Shown piece by piece: positions 1 to 7,321 of a stretch of DNA of 20,001 bases (positions are counted from its first letter, which is position 1; each line of letters starts with the position of its first letter). The DNA is taken from the NCBI GenBank assembly GCA_964445575.1, contig CAYULB010000037.1, positions 1-20,001 of the forward strand. Reading direction: 5' to 3'. The translations under genes and the position numbers were made by a program. The notes beneath the pieces were generated by a model. That model ran no database searches and was not told the DNA's origin. It was given only the letters and a program-made list of their open reading frames with translations. Source of the DNA: WJMT01 sp964445575 (GTDB lineage: Bacteria > Acidobacteriota > Aminicenantia > Aminicenantales > Aminicenantaceae).

Positions 1-3
1 TTA

Positions 4-9
4 TATAAT
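4..9 (+). promoter_or_regulatory. Possible -10 element upstream of ychF-like gene
   Basis: A TATAAT hexamer lies 20 bases before the ATG at 30. The -35 region falls outside the window, so only half a promoter can be seen. The surrounding DNA is low-complexity AT (repeated TATAATA), which lowers confidence. An AAGGAA ribosome binding site follows at about 18-23. Confidence 0.35.
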
Positions 10-29
10 ATAATAATAAGGAACAGACC

Positions 30-1100
30 ATGAATTTCACACTCTTTGGATATCCAAAAACAGGAAAGACCACCTTATTCAATCTTTTGACCGGCGCAAA
101 AATAGAAGTAAAAGCTTATGACCAGGGAAAAAAAGAACCCAATGCAAGGACCTGCCCCGTGCCTGACGAGAGACTGGACAAGTTAAGCCAGCTTTTTCCG
201 GAAAAAGAAAAAATCCCCGCTCAGATAGACTATATTGACCCGGCTGGAGTATCCTATGGGGAAATCAAAGATGAATCCTATCTCGACTATTTAAGAAAAG
301 CGGATGGCTTAACCCATGTGGTAAGAGATTTCCAGAATCCCCAGGTCCCCCCCCATAGAGAGAAAATAGATGCGTCTGGGGATATTCAGTCGATTGAACA
401 AGAAATCATCCTGGCTGACCTTATAGTGGTTGAGAGCCGGGTGGAGAAGCTTGAAAAAGAGCTTGAAAAAAGAAAATCTCCTGAAGAACAAAAGGAAAAA
501 GAGGTCCTGGAAGAAATCAGGCTGAATCTGGAAAAAGGAATCCCCATAAGAAATCTGAGCCTTAAAACAGCTGACGAAAAGCTCATAAGAAACTTTGCCT
601 TCCTGAGTCAAAAGCCTCTCCTTCACATGGTAAATGTTGATGAAAAGGAGATTTCTCTCATTGAAACTCCGGAAAAGATATTCTCTTCAGAAGAGAAAGA
701 AACTCGTGTCCTGGCTTTTTGTGGAAAAATCGAATCTGAAATTCTTGAGCTAGAAGGACAGGACAGAGAAGCATTTATGAAGGAGTATGGACTTAAAGAG
801 CTCAGTATTTCCAAATTTTTAAAAGCTTCTTATGACCTGCTGAATGTCATCACTTTTTTTACAATAGGAAAAGACCAAATCAAATCATGGACTATTAAAA
901 AAGACTCAACAGCTCTTGCCGCTGCAGGAAAAATCCACTCAGACATAGAGAAAGGATTCATCCGCGCAGAAGTCATCCCATGGGATCAACTCTTAGAACA
1001 GGGTTCCTTCCAGGAGGCCAGGAAAAACGGAGCTGTGAGGCTGGAAGGGAAGCTGTATCAAGTCCAGGATGGAGATGTGATTTACTTTCGTTTCTCCTGA
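30..1100 (+). CDS. ychF: YchF-like P-loop NTPase (OBG family) with C-terminal TGS/DUF933 domain
   Basis: Predicted cytosolic nucleotide-binding protein of the Obg/YchF family. YchF proteins bind ATP or GTP, associate with ribosomes and are linked to translation and oxidative stress. The P-loop is GYPKTGKTT (residues 7-15), a DPAG motif at 70-73 stands for the G3 box, and NVDE (202-205) matches the YchF-type G4 box (NVxE). Residues about 130-180 are charged and helical, like the family's coiled-coil insertion. Residues about 275-355 match the YchF TGS domain closely (FFTIGKDQIKSWTI, EKGFIRAEVI, VQDGDVIYFRFS). At 356 residues the length is normal for YchF. The N-terminal half is divergent: the usual GLPNVGKST loop is replaced by a Lys/Thr-rich version. 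Start chosen for the AAGGAA site upstream. It appears monocistronic; the next gene has its own promoter. The family is secure; the orthologous symbol is less so. Confidence 0.85.
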   Translation: MNFTLFGYPKTGKTTLFNLLTGAKIEVKAYDQGKKEPNARTCPVPDERLDKLSQLFPEKEKIPAQIDYIDPAGVSYGEIKDESYLDYLRKADGLTHVVRDFQNPQVPPHREKIDASGDIQSIEQEIILADLIVVESRVEKLEKELEKRKSPEEQKEKEVLEEIRLNLEKGIPIRNLSLKTADEKLIRNFAFLSQKPLLHMVNVDEKEISLIETPEKIFSSEEKETRVLAFCGKIESEILELEGQDREAFMKEYGLKELSISKFLKASYDLLNVITFFTIGKDQIKSWTIKKDSTALAAAGKIHSDIEKGFIRAEVIPWDQLLEQGSFQEARKNGAVRLEGKLYQVQDGDVIYFRFS

Positions 1101-1178
1101 TCCGCCCTTATTTACCATAATCCTGCAAGTTGAAATAGTGACTTAAGATTTATATCTTAGAGAAAATGCGTATGCTTT

Positions 1179-1232
1179 ATGAAATTGAGGTGTGGCTGAA
1201 GCGACTTTGAATACGGTGAATGGTGAATGGTA
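1179..1232 (+). repeat. Dispersed intergenic repeat, copy 1
   Basis: This stretch shares most of its sequence with 11874-11936. Both contain ATGAAATT, then AGGTGTGGCTGAAGCG, then ATACGGTGAATGGTGAAT. The copy at 11874 has a short insertion between the last two blocks. Both are in the same orientation and in non-coding DNA. Confidence 0.75.
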
Positions 1233-1236
1233 AGTG

Positions 1237-1301
1237 GTGAATGGTAAATTGAAATAAATTTAGTTTTTTAAATGAAATACAATTCACAATTTACAACTCA
1301 C
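1237..1301. repeat. Imperfect inverted repeat
   Basis: The 15-mer at 1237-1251 (GTGAATGGTAAATTG) is matched at 13 of 15 positions by the reverse complement of 1287-1301. The 35-base loop is AT-rich. The left arm continues the GTGAATGG direct repeats of the preceding dispersed repeat, so this could be the terminal structure of a small non-autonomous repeat element. Confidence 0.6.
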
Positions 1302-1376
1302 AATTTATTGCTTTCTGAAAAAATCTTGTCTATCACCGAAAATAAATTGATAGTGAAAACATCGCCATTTTTTTAT

Positions 1377-1404
1377 AAATAGGTAGGGGGCTGCATACCT
1401 ATTT
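1377..1404 (+). promoter_or_regulatory. Perfect 9-bp hairpin / palindrome upstream of tgt
   Basis: AAATAGGTA (1377-1385) is perfectly complementary to TACCTATTT (1396-1404), with a 10-base loop of five G then CTGCA. It ends about 22 bases before the tgt -10 element, so it overlaps or abuts the -35 region. It could be an operator palindrome, or a hairpin in a transcript reading through from upstream. Function is not established from sequence. Confidence 0.5.
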
Positions 1405-1426
1405 TATGAATAACTAAAATTTTTGA

Positions 1427-1432
1427 TATAAT
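1427..1432 (+). promoter_or_regulatory. tgt -10 element, 9 bases before the start codon
   Basis: A perfect TATAAT ends 9 bases before the tgt ATG at 1442. No good -35 is visible; the best-spaced hexamer is TTATGA at 1404-1409. Transcription would begin at roughly 1439-1441, giving a leaderless or nearly leaderless mRNA. This fits the absence of a ribosome binding site before tgt. Confidence 0.5.
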
Positions 1433-1441
1433 GAGACATCC

Positions 1442-2557
1442 ATGCCAAAAACATTTGAAGTCATAAAGGAAGACCCAAATTCATCAGCCCGGCTTGCTGT
1501 TATTAACACTCCTCATGGCTCCATTCAAACTCCAGCCTTTGCTCCGGTGGGAAGCCAGGGAACCATAAAAGCCCTGACCCACACTATGGTCAGAGAAATA
1601 GGCGCTCAGTTAATATTGATAAACGCCTACCACTTATTCCTCAGACCAGGAATAGAGGTGATAAAAAAAATGGGAGGAATTCATTCCTTTATTTCCTGGG
1701 ACAAGCCCCTTCTATCTGACAGTGGAGGATTCCAAATATACAGCCTCTCTCCACTGGCTAAAATCAAAGAACAAGGAGTCAGCTTCTCTTCTCATCTTGA
1801 TGGAACTAAAATATTTGTCACTCCCAGAGACATCATTGATATTCAGCTGGCTCTGGGAACAGATATCATGATGCCTCTTGACAACTTTGTGCCTTACCCC
1901 TATCAAAAACAGGATCTCAAACAAGCCGTCTCCCTCACTTCAAAATGGGCCCGCCTATCCAGAGAATATTTCTTAGAGCAAAAAACTTCTCAACAGCTTT
2001 GGGGAATTACCCAGGGAAGCGTTGAATGGGAACTCAGGAAGAAAAGCATTCAGGACCTCACTGAAATCGGTTTTGACGGTTATGCTCTGGGAGGGCTTGG
2101 AATCGGCGAGCCAAAGACCCAGTTTTTTGAGACAGTTCAAAAATCAACCACCCTTCTTCCAAAGGATAAACCCAGGTATCTTATGGGAATCGGGTATATC
2201 AAAGATATCATTAAAGCGGTAGAGCTGGGTGTGGATTTCTTCGATTGTGTTCTTCCCACCAGAAACGCACGAAACGGAACCCTGTTTACCAGCAGAGAAA
2301 AAATCGTGATAAAAAATAAAAAATATGAAAAAGACCCCAGACCTCTGGATGAAAACTGCTCCTGCTACACCTGCCAGAATTTCTCCAGGGCCTACCTTCG
2401 TCATCTTTACGAAAGGAATGAAATCAGCTCCTCCATACTCAATACCATCCATAACCTTTATTTTTACCTTGACATCTTTAGCAAAATTAGGCAAGCTATT
2501 CAAACAAATTCACTAAAAAGATTGAAAGAAAAAATAATTAAGGAAGATAAGTCATGA
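1442..2557 (+). CDS. tgt: Queuine/preQ1 tRNA-ribosyltransferase (tRNA-guanine transglycosylase)
   Basis: Exchanges guanine-34 of GUN-anticodon tRNAs for a 7-deazaguanine (preQ1 in most bacteria, queuine in eukaryotes and some bacteria) in queuosine modification. The TIM-barrel family signatures are intact: SDSGGFQ with catalytic Asp93, nucleophile Asp268 in FDCVLPTRNARNG, GITQGS with Gln191, GGL at 217-219, and the zinc site Cys306, Cys308, Cys311 and probably His337. At 371 residues it is of normal length. The base pocket differs from the usual bacterial one: the segment normally reading FDECTPYP is LDNFVPYP (146-153), so the position of Zymomonas Cys158 is Phe149, and the loop normally GGLAVGE is GGLGIGE. 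The stop overlaps the yajC start (ATGA), the classical tgt-yajC-secDF order. queA is not seen in this window. Confidence 0.96.
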   Translation: MPKTFEVIKEDPNSSARLAVINTPHGSIQTPAFAPVGSQGTIKALTHTMVREIGAQLILINAYHLFLRPGIEVIKKMGGIHSFISWDKPLLSDSGGFQIYSLSPLAKIKEQGVSFSSHLDGTKIFVTPRDIIDIQLALGTDIMMPLDNFVPYPYQKQDLKQAVSLTSKWARLSREYFLEQKTSQQLWGITQGSVEWELRKKSIQDLTEIGFDGYALGGLGIGEPKTQFFETVQKSTTLLPKDKPRYLMGIGYIKDIIKAVELGVDFFDCVLPTRNARNGTLFTSREKIVIKNKKYEKDPRPLDENCSCYTCQNFSRAYLRHLYERNEISSSILNTIHNLYFYLDIFSKIRQAIQTNSLKRLKEKIIKEDKS

Positions 2558-2889
2558 TTTTAGCGAGTCTATTCACTCTAGTCGGTCAGGAGCAGCCCGC
2601 TTCTCAGGACGGGGGCAGTTTTATCACTGCTATCATCCCCTTTGTTCTTGTTTTTGTGATTTTCTATCTTCTGATCATTCTGCCTTCTAGAAGAAAGCAA
2701 AAAAAGCACCAGGAGATGGTCGAAGAATTAAAACCTGGAGATAAAATCATAACCACGGGAGGAATACACGGGACAGTAATGGGAATTCAAAAGGATAAAA
2801 TTGAACTCAAGATCGCTACAAATGTTAAAGTCAACATATCCAAAAATGCAGTCGCAGTGATTCAAAGTCCCCAGCAGAATAAAAAATAG
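2554..2889 (+). CDS. yajC: Sec translocon accessory subunit YajC
   Basis: Small single-span inner-membrane protein that associates with SecD-SecF and the SecYEG channel. It has a short N-terminal segment, one hydrophobic helix (about residues 24-43, ending in LLIILPSRRKQKKH), then the conserved soluble part with VEELKPGDKIITTGGIHGTV, which is the YajC family signature. At 111 residues it is of normal length. Its ATG overlaps the tgt stop codon by four bases and is preceded by AAGGAAG at 2540-2546, indicating translational coupling in one operon with tgt, secD and secF. Confidence 0.96.
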   Translation: MILASLFTLVGQEQPASQDGGSFITAIIPFVLVFVIFYLLIILPSRRKQKKHQEMVEELKPGDKIITTGGIHGTVMGIQKDKIELKIATNVKVNISKNAVAVIQSPQQNKK

Positions 2890-2936
2890 TCATCTCTCCT
2901 GACATAACAAACAGATAAAACGATTAAGGTCATAAA

Positions 2937-4490
2937 ATGAAGAGAAAACTGCGCTGGAAAATCATTCTGGTCATCGCTGTGGTGGGCCTGGCTGTATTTT
3001 TAGCCTATCCCCCTTCAAAAAAGATCCATCTAGGTCTTGATTTAAGAGGAGGAATGCACCTTGTCCTTCAGGTTGTGACCGATGATTCAGTGAGGGCTGA
3101 AACAGACCAGGAAATATCAAGACTGAGGCAAAGGCTTGAAAAAGAGAACATCGCTTATGATTCCATCGTTAAAACAGAAAATAAGGTGGATGAATTCACG
3201 ATTCTGAAAATAGACCCGGAAAAACTGGGACAGGTCAGAGAAATTCTGGATGATGAATTCAGGCAGTGGAGCTCGAGGGTCCAGGCCGGGAATATCCATA
3301 TGACAATGAATCCCGGAGTGGAAACTCATTTGAGAGAACAGGCTGTCCGTCAATCTCTGGAAACCATTGGGAACAGAGTGGATGAGCTGGGCCTCACAGA
3401 ACCCACTATCCAGCGTCAGGGACTCACCGGAGAACGGATCATTGTGGAACTCCCGGGTGTTGAAAACCCAGATAGAGTTATAGAAATCCTAAAGACCACG
3501 GCTCAGCTGGAATTCAGGCTGGTCAAAGGAGGACCAGCTCCGGATAGAGAGACCCTTTTAGAGGAGTACGGTGGAGAAGTTCCTCCAGCCGTGGAAATTC
3601 TGAGAGGAGACCCTCAAAGAACCAAGGGGGAATATTATCTCGTGAGTGATATTGCAGAAATTGTGGGAAAAGACCTTAGAAATGCTGGCCGATCCACAGA
3701 TGAATGGAACAATCCTGCGGTCTCGTTTACTCTCAATCCAGAAGCTTCCAAAAGATTCGCCAAATTAACCGAAGAAAACATTGGAAAACCCTTAAGCATT
3801 GTCTTGGATAATAAAATCCAGCAGGTAGCCACCATTGAAGACCGGATTCCCGGCTCCGGAATCATCCGCGGAAGATTCACACCTGAAGAAGCTGAAGATA
3901 TTGCCCTGGTTTTGAGAGCGGGAGCTCTTCCTGCCAGTATTGAAATCCTTGAAAACAGGACCATCGGACCCTCATTAGGAGCTGATTCTATAAGAAAAGG
4001 AGTCCGATCCATAGTCATTGCTTTGATTTTGATCATGGTTTTTATGGTCTTTTACTACCGCGTGTCCGGAATAAATGCGGTGGTGGCGCTTGTTTTGAAT
4101 ATCATTATTATTGGAGGAGTGCTGGCCTATTTTAAAGCCAGTCTGACACTCCCTGGAATGGCGGGCATCATACTCACAGTCGGTATGGCCGTGGATGCCA
4201 ATGTGCTGGTCTTTGAAAGAATCAGAGAGGAGCTTTCTCAGGGAAAAAGTGTGCTGAGCTCCATTGCTTCTGGTTTCTCCAGAGCGTTCCGGACCATTTT
4301 AGATGCCAATGTCACCACTATTATTGCCGCCGTTTTCCTTTTTCAGTTTGGAACCGGTCCCATCAAAGGATTTGCCATTACCCTGATTATCGGAATAACA
4401 GCAAGTATGTTCACAGCAGTTTTTGTATCGCGGCTGATTTTTGATTTAACTGCTGGCAGAAAGAAAACCAAGAAGGACTTAAGCATATAA
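2937..4490 (+). CDS. secD: Protein translocase subunit SecD
   Basis: Inner-membrane RND-family protein that, with SecF, uses the proton gradient to pull proteins through SecYEG on the outer face of the membrane. The first membrane span is at residues 8-24, followed by the D1 motif GLDLRGGMHL (33-42). A large periplasmic P1 region runs to about residue 350, including NRVDELGLTEPTIQRQG (146-162), then TIGPSLGADSIRKG (342-355) leads into five further spans. The proton-relay motif GMAVDANVLVFERIREEL (416-433) is intact, as is the ANVTTIIAA motif near 457-465. At 517 residues it is within the usual range for stand-alone SecD. A weak AAGGT site precedes the ATG. It lies 47 bases after yajC and 3 bases before secF. 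Confidence 0.97.
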   Translation: MKRKLRWKIILVIAVVGLAVFLAYPPSKKIHLGLDLRGGMHLVLQVVTDDSVRAETDQEISRLRQRLEKENIAYDSIVKTENKVDEFTILKIDPEKLGQVREILDDEFRQWSSRVQAGNIHMTMNPGVETHLREQAVRQSLETIGNRVDELGLTEPTIQRQGLTGERIIVELPGVENPDRVIEILKTTAQLEFRLVKGGPAPDRETLLEEYGGEVPPAVEILRGDPQRTKGEYYLVSDIAEIVGKDLRNAGRSTDEWNNPAVSFTLNPEASKRFAKLTEENIGKPLSIVLDNKIQQVATIEDRIPGSGIIRGRFTPEEAEDIALVLRAGALPASIEILENRTIGPSLGADSIRKGVRSIVIALILIMVFMVFYYRVSGINAVVALVLNIIIIGGVLAYFKASLTLPGMAGIILTVGMAVDANVLVFERIREELSQGKSVLSSIASGFSRAFRTILDANVTTIIAAVFLFQFGTGPIKGFAITLIIGITASMFTAVFVSRLIFDLTAGRKKTKKDLSI

Positions 4491-4493
4491 AAG

Positions 4494-5663
4494 ATGCAGA
4501 TTCTAAAAAATACCACCATAAATTTTATGAAGTACAAGTTCATTGCACTGGGACTTTCGGGCATAATCATAGCCGTTGGAATCATCAACATAACCCTGGG
4601 AAAAGGCATCAATTACGGCATTGATTTTGCAGGAGGAACCCTGGTCAGGGTAATTTTTAAAAATCAGGTCCCTATTGGAGAAGTGAGAACCGCTCTACAA
4701 AATGCTGGTATTCCAAACTCCATTATCCAGGAAATGGGAAACACACAAAGGGAATTCATTGTCCGTACCTTACAAGATGCGACTGAAGAAAGAGATATCC
4801 AGGAGTTAGAAGCAAATGAAATCATAGGCCAGATGGTAGTGGATTCTCTCAGAACTGAAGAAGAGCGGAAAGCCATCGAACAAGGGATTCCTGATCTCAA
4901 CAACATCAATGAAGATCATCTCATAGAAATCCTCCTGCCTGAATATCCAGAAAAAGCTCCTGAAATTGCAGAAACCATCATCAATCTTAGAAAATCAAGC
5001 GAACTAAAAGGAATCATCCAGGATTACTCTCAACTGCAAGAAATGGGAGGGCTCAGTCCGGAAGTCATTGATCACCTTAAAAACAAAACTTTTCTCAGCA
5101 GTATTGCCATTTTGAGCCGAGAAACCGTGGGGCCACAAATAGGACATGACTTAAGACGGAAAGCGACTCAAGCGACTATATGGGCCCTGCTTGGTATGCT
5201 TATCTACATTGGGATCCGTTTTCAATATGGCTATGGTGTGGCGGCTATTATAACTCTTGCCCATGATGTTTTGATAACGGTAGGAATCTTCTCATTAACC
5301 AATAGAGAATTAAATCTGCCGGTCATCGCCGCTATCCTGACCATTGTGGGGTATTCATTGAATGATACCATTGTGATTTTTGACCGGGTTAGAGACAATA
5401 TAAAACTTCTCAGAAAACTTGATTTTGAAAAACTTTTAAATACCAGTGTGAATCAGACTTTAAGCAGAACCATCATTACTTCAGGAACCACTTTTCTCAC
5501 AGTAACAGCTCTGTTCCTTTTCGGAGGACAAGTGATCAATGACTTTGCATTCACTATGATGTTCGGAGTGATTATCGGAACCTACTCCTCTATTTATCTT
5601 TCATGCACTTCTGTATACTTTTGGAAAATTATTTTTAAACCAAAAAAAGGTATGGGTAAATGA
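4494..5663 (+). CDS. secF: Protein translocase subunit SecF with enlarged periplasmic domain
   Basis: Partner of SecD. Span 1 is at about 16-35, then YGIDFAGGTLVRV (41-53), then TVGPQIGHDLRRKA (211-224) leading into five more spans (about 225-378) with GYSLNDTIVIFDRVRDN (286-302), the SecF-type relay motif. The protein is 389 residues where SecF is typically about 300-320. The excess lies between the end of the recognisable P1 fold (about residue 93) and the TVGP motif. That segment, about 95-205, is acidic, predicted helical and lacks membrane spans (for example ATEERDIQELEANEI and TEEERKAIEQ). The start is 3 bases after the secD stop. No strong ribosome binding site is visible, so translation is probably coupled to secD. 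Confidence 0.96.
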   Translation: MQILKNTTINFMKYKFIALGLSGIIIAVGIINITLGKGINYGIDFAGGTLVRVIFKNQVPIGEVRTALQNAGIPNSIIQEMGNTQREFIVRTLQDATEERDIQELEANEIIGQMVVDSLRTEEERKAIEQGIPDLNNINEDHLIEILLPEYPEKAPEIAETIINLRKSSELKGIIQDYSQLQEMGGLSPEVIDHLKNKTFLSSIAILSRETVGPQIGHDLRRKATQATIWALLGMLIYIGIRFQYGYGVAAIITLAHDVLITVGIFSLTNRELNLPVIAAILTIVGYSLNDTIVIFDRVRDNIKLLRKLDFEKLLNTSVNQTLSRTIITSGTTFLTVTALFLFGGQVINDFAFTMMFGVIIGTYSSIYLSCTSVYFWKIIFKPKKGMGK

Positions 5664-5673
5664 TTTTTTTGAC

Positions 5674-5702
5674 TTGCAAAAAATCTTTTTTTTCTATATA
5701 CT
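5674..5702 (+). promoter_or_regulatory. Sigma70-type promoter for tonB-exbB-exbD
   Basis: TTGCAA (5674-5679) and TATACT (5697-5702) are separated by exactly 17 bases in the 104-base gap between secF and tonB. A start near 5709 would give a leader of about 58 bases ending in the AAGAGG ribosome binding site before the ATG at 5768. An overlapping TTGACT at 5669 gives poorer spacing. No Fur box was recognised. Confidence 0.6.
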
Positions 5703-5767
5703 TTTAAAGGTTTTTGCTATCATAAAAAAGAAATAAAGAAATAATACTTTTTTTAAAGAGGTTAAGA

Positions 5768-6544
5768 ATGGCAGAAAAAGAAAAGCAGAAAAAAACTGGA
5801 GAATCAACTGGAATGTTCGGCGATTCTTTCTTTAAAAAAGAAAAGAATTTTGGCACCAAGGCTTTGATATTCCCCTTAGCTTTGATTGTCCACGTGGCTG
5901 CCATATTGATGCTTCTGATTGTTCCTCTTCTCAATCCTGGAGACCTCCCTGAAGTGCAAGTTTACAGCGCTTTTCTTGCCCCTCCTCCTCCACCTCCACC
6001 TCCTCCTCCACCTCCTGCTAAAAAACGCTCCTCCACCCAATCTGCTACCAAAATCAAACCTGTCAAAGCTCAAACCGATATCCAACCCGGTCAACTGGTC
6101 GCCCCTGTTGATATCCCTGACGAAATCGCTGAAGAAGAACTCACTGACTTCGGCATCGAAGGCGGTGTGGAAGGCGGTGTGGAAGGCGGTGTGGAAGGCG
6201 GTGTCTTGGGCGGTGTAGTTGGCGGTGTCCTCGGCGGTGTGGTCGGTGAAGTCGAAGCCCCGGTTAGAGTGGGCGGTGACATAAAAAAACCAAAACTTAT
6301 CCGCCGTGTTCCACCCGAATACCCTGAAATCGCTATTCAGGCCAAGGTAGAAGGGGTGGTTATTGTAGAAGCCACCACTGATATCTACGGCAGAGTGCAG
6401 AATGTTCGGGTCCTTAAATCAGTACCCTTACTCGATGAGGCCGCTAAAGACGCTGTCAGACAGTGGGTCTATGAGCCTATGGTCATCAACGGACGTCCAA
6501 GGCCTGTTATCTTTACTGTTACAGTTACTTTTGAATTAAAATAA
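5768..6544 (+). CDS. tonB: TonB family energy-transducing protein with poly-Pro and Gly-Gly-Val tracts
   Basis: Links the proton-driven ExbB/ExbD motor in the inner membrane to outer-membrane receptors. After a cytoplasmic, Lys-rich N-terminus (1-30) comes one membrane anchor (about 33-55), then a 12-proline run (72-83), a basic linker, a tract of seven Gly-Gly-Val repeats plus a degenerate eighth (about 131-162), and a canonical TonB C-terminal domain (about 174-258) with PPEYPEIAIQAKVEGVV, DIYGRVQNVRVLKS, LDEAAKDAVRQWVYEP and FTVTVTFELK. Normal TonB spans the periplasm with Pro-Glu/Pro-Lys repeats; here a glycine-rich tract does part of that job. An AAGAGG site precedes the ATG. It heads the cluster with exbB and exbD. 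The specific receptor partners are not in the window. Confidence 0.93.
   Translation: MAEKEKQKKTGESTGMFGDSFFKKEKNFGTKALIFPLALIVHVAAILMLLIVPLLNPGDLPEVQVYSAFLAPPPPPPPPPPPPAKKRSSTQSATKIKPVKAQTDIQPGQLVAPVDIPDEIAEEELTDFGIEGGVEGGVEGGVEGGVLGGVVGGVLGGVVGEVEAPVRVGGDIKKPKLIRRVPPEYPEIAIQAKVEGVVIVEATTDIYGRVQNVRVLKSVPLLDEAAKDAVRQWVYEPMVINGRPRPVIFTVTVTFELK
6158..6241 (+). repeat. In-frame 12-bp tandem repeat encoding xGGV units
   Basis: Seven 12-base units lie inside tonB. The first three are identical (GAAGGCGGTGTG), the fourth differs at its last base, and the rest diverge in the first codon of the unit only. Near-identity at the DNA level suggests recent slippage or expansion, and copy number may vary between strains without a frameshift because the period is a multiple of three. 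Confidence 0.9.
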
Positions 6545-6589
6545 GAAAGCTAAATGAATGCTTATGACATTTAAAAGGAGGCACTTAAA

Positions 6590-7267
6590 ATGCAATTTAG
6601 TCTAGTAGAACTATGGCACTCAATGGGTTTACCAGTCAAGTTCGTGGCGGGACTTCTGGTTTTTCTTTCTATCTTAGCGATTTACATTTTTATTGAACGC
6701 CAGGTCATATTTAGCAAAGCTAAGAAAAGATCAAAGGCTCTTGCTCCAAAGATAGAAGAACTACTCAAAGCAGGCAAAAACAAAGAAGCTCTTAATGTCG
6801 CCACCAAAAAAGAGAACAAAAGAAGTCATCTTGCTCGAGTTTCTGCTGCTGGAATCAGAGAATTTTTAGAAGGCCAAGAAGCTGGAATCGGTTTTGACCA
6901 GCAAATAGAAACCGCTGAAAGAGGAACAGACAGAGTTTCTGTGATGTTCGCTCAAGAGTTGAGAAGAGGGCTGGGTGTTATGGCCACCATAGCCACATCT
7001 GCACCCTTTATTGGCCTTTTTGGAACCATTCTCGGTATCATCAATGCTTTCCAAGGCATAGCCATGACAGGTTCGGGAGGCCTGGGAGCTGTCATTTCTG
7101 GAATCGCAGAAGCCTTGATTGCAACTGCGTTTGGAATCGGAGTGGCTGTTATAGCCCTCTGGTGCTACAACTTCTTGAATGAAAAAGTTGAAGTCTTTAG
7201 AGCAGAAATGGCCAACGCCGGTTCTGAGGTTGTTGACTTCTTTGCAAGAAGAAGAGAGGCAAAATAA
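6590..7267 (+). CDS. exbB: ExbB/TolQ/MotA-type proton channel protein
   Basis: Inner-membrane proton channel subunit that powers TonB. It has three membrane spans (about 17-37, 128-150 and 168-193) with the family motifs MATIATSAPFIGLFGTILGI (131-150) and GIAEALIATAFGIGVAVIAL (171-190). The loop between spans 1 and 2 (38-127) is cytoplasmic and basic, as in ExbB. At 225 residues the length is normal. A strong ribosome binding site (AAAAGGAGG) lies just before the ATG. Sitting between tonB and exbD makes ExbB much more likely than TolQ, and no Tol-Pal genes are present. Confidence 0.95.
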   Translation: MQFSLVELWHSMGLPVKFVAGLLVFLSILAIYIFIERQVIFSKAKKRSKALAPKIEELLKAGKNKEALNVATKKENKRSHLARVSAAGIREFLEGQEAGIGFDQQIETAERGTDRVSVMFAQELRRGLGVMATIATSAPFIGLFGTILGIINAFQGIAMTGSGGLGAVISGIAEALIATAFGIGVAVIALWCYNFLNEKVEVFRAEMANAGSEVVDFFARRREAK

Positions 7268-7321
7268 ATTTCTTTGTCTCATTTGGTTAAGTTAAAATAA
7301 AAACTTTGGAAGAGGTATAAA

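Larger units (their letters stand above)
1101..1441. other. 341-base intergenic region between ychF-like gene and tgt
   Basis: No coding potential is seen. From left to right it holds a short AT-rich hairpin after ychF (TAAGAT at 1144-1149 pairing with ATCTTA at 1154-1159, no U-tract), a dispersed repeat (1179-1232), GTGAATGG-type short direct repeats merging into an imperfect inverted repeat (1237-1301), a perfect 9-bp stem hairpin (1377-1404) and the tgt -10 element (1427-1432). Confidence 0.7.

Noticed and set aside
1144..1159. Intrinsic terminator after the ychF-like gene
   Set aside because: The stem is only six A/T-rich pairs and no U-tract follows.
1377..1420. preQ1-I riboswitch before tgt
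   Set aside because: The stem-loop and A-rich AACTAAAA tail are suggestive in a tgt context, but the loop lacks bases to pair with the tail CUA in the expected pseudoknot, and the clear TATAAT lies downstream of it.
2144..2503. 119-codon antisense frame within tgt
   Set aside because: Lies wholly inside a well-supported gene, with no recognised domain or ribosome binding site.
3635..4036. 133-codon antisense frame within secD
   Set aside because: Shadow of a conserved gene in another frame; composition is not protein-like.
6091..6282. Antisense Pro/Thr/Ser-rich reading frame opposite tonB
   Set aside because: It is the complement of the Gly-Gly-Val repeat and has no start signal or family likeness.
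6866..7282. 138-codon antisense frame within exbB
   Set aside because: Shadow of exbB; rich in Cys/His/Ser with no family signature.
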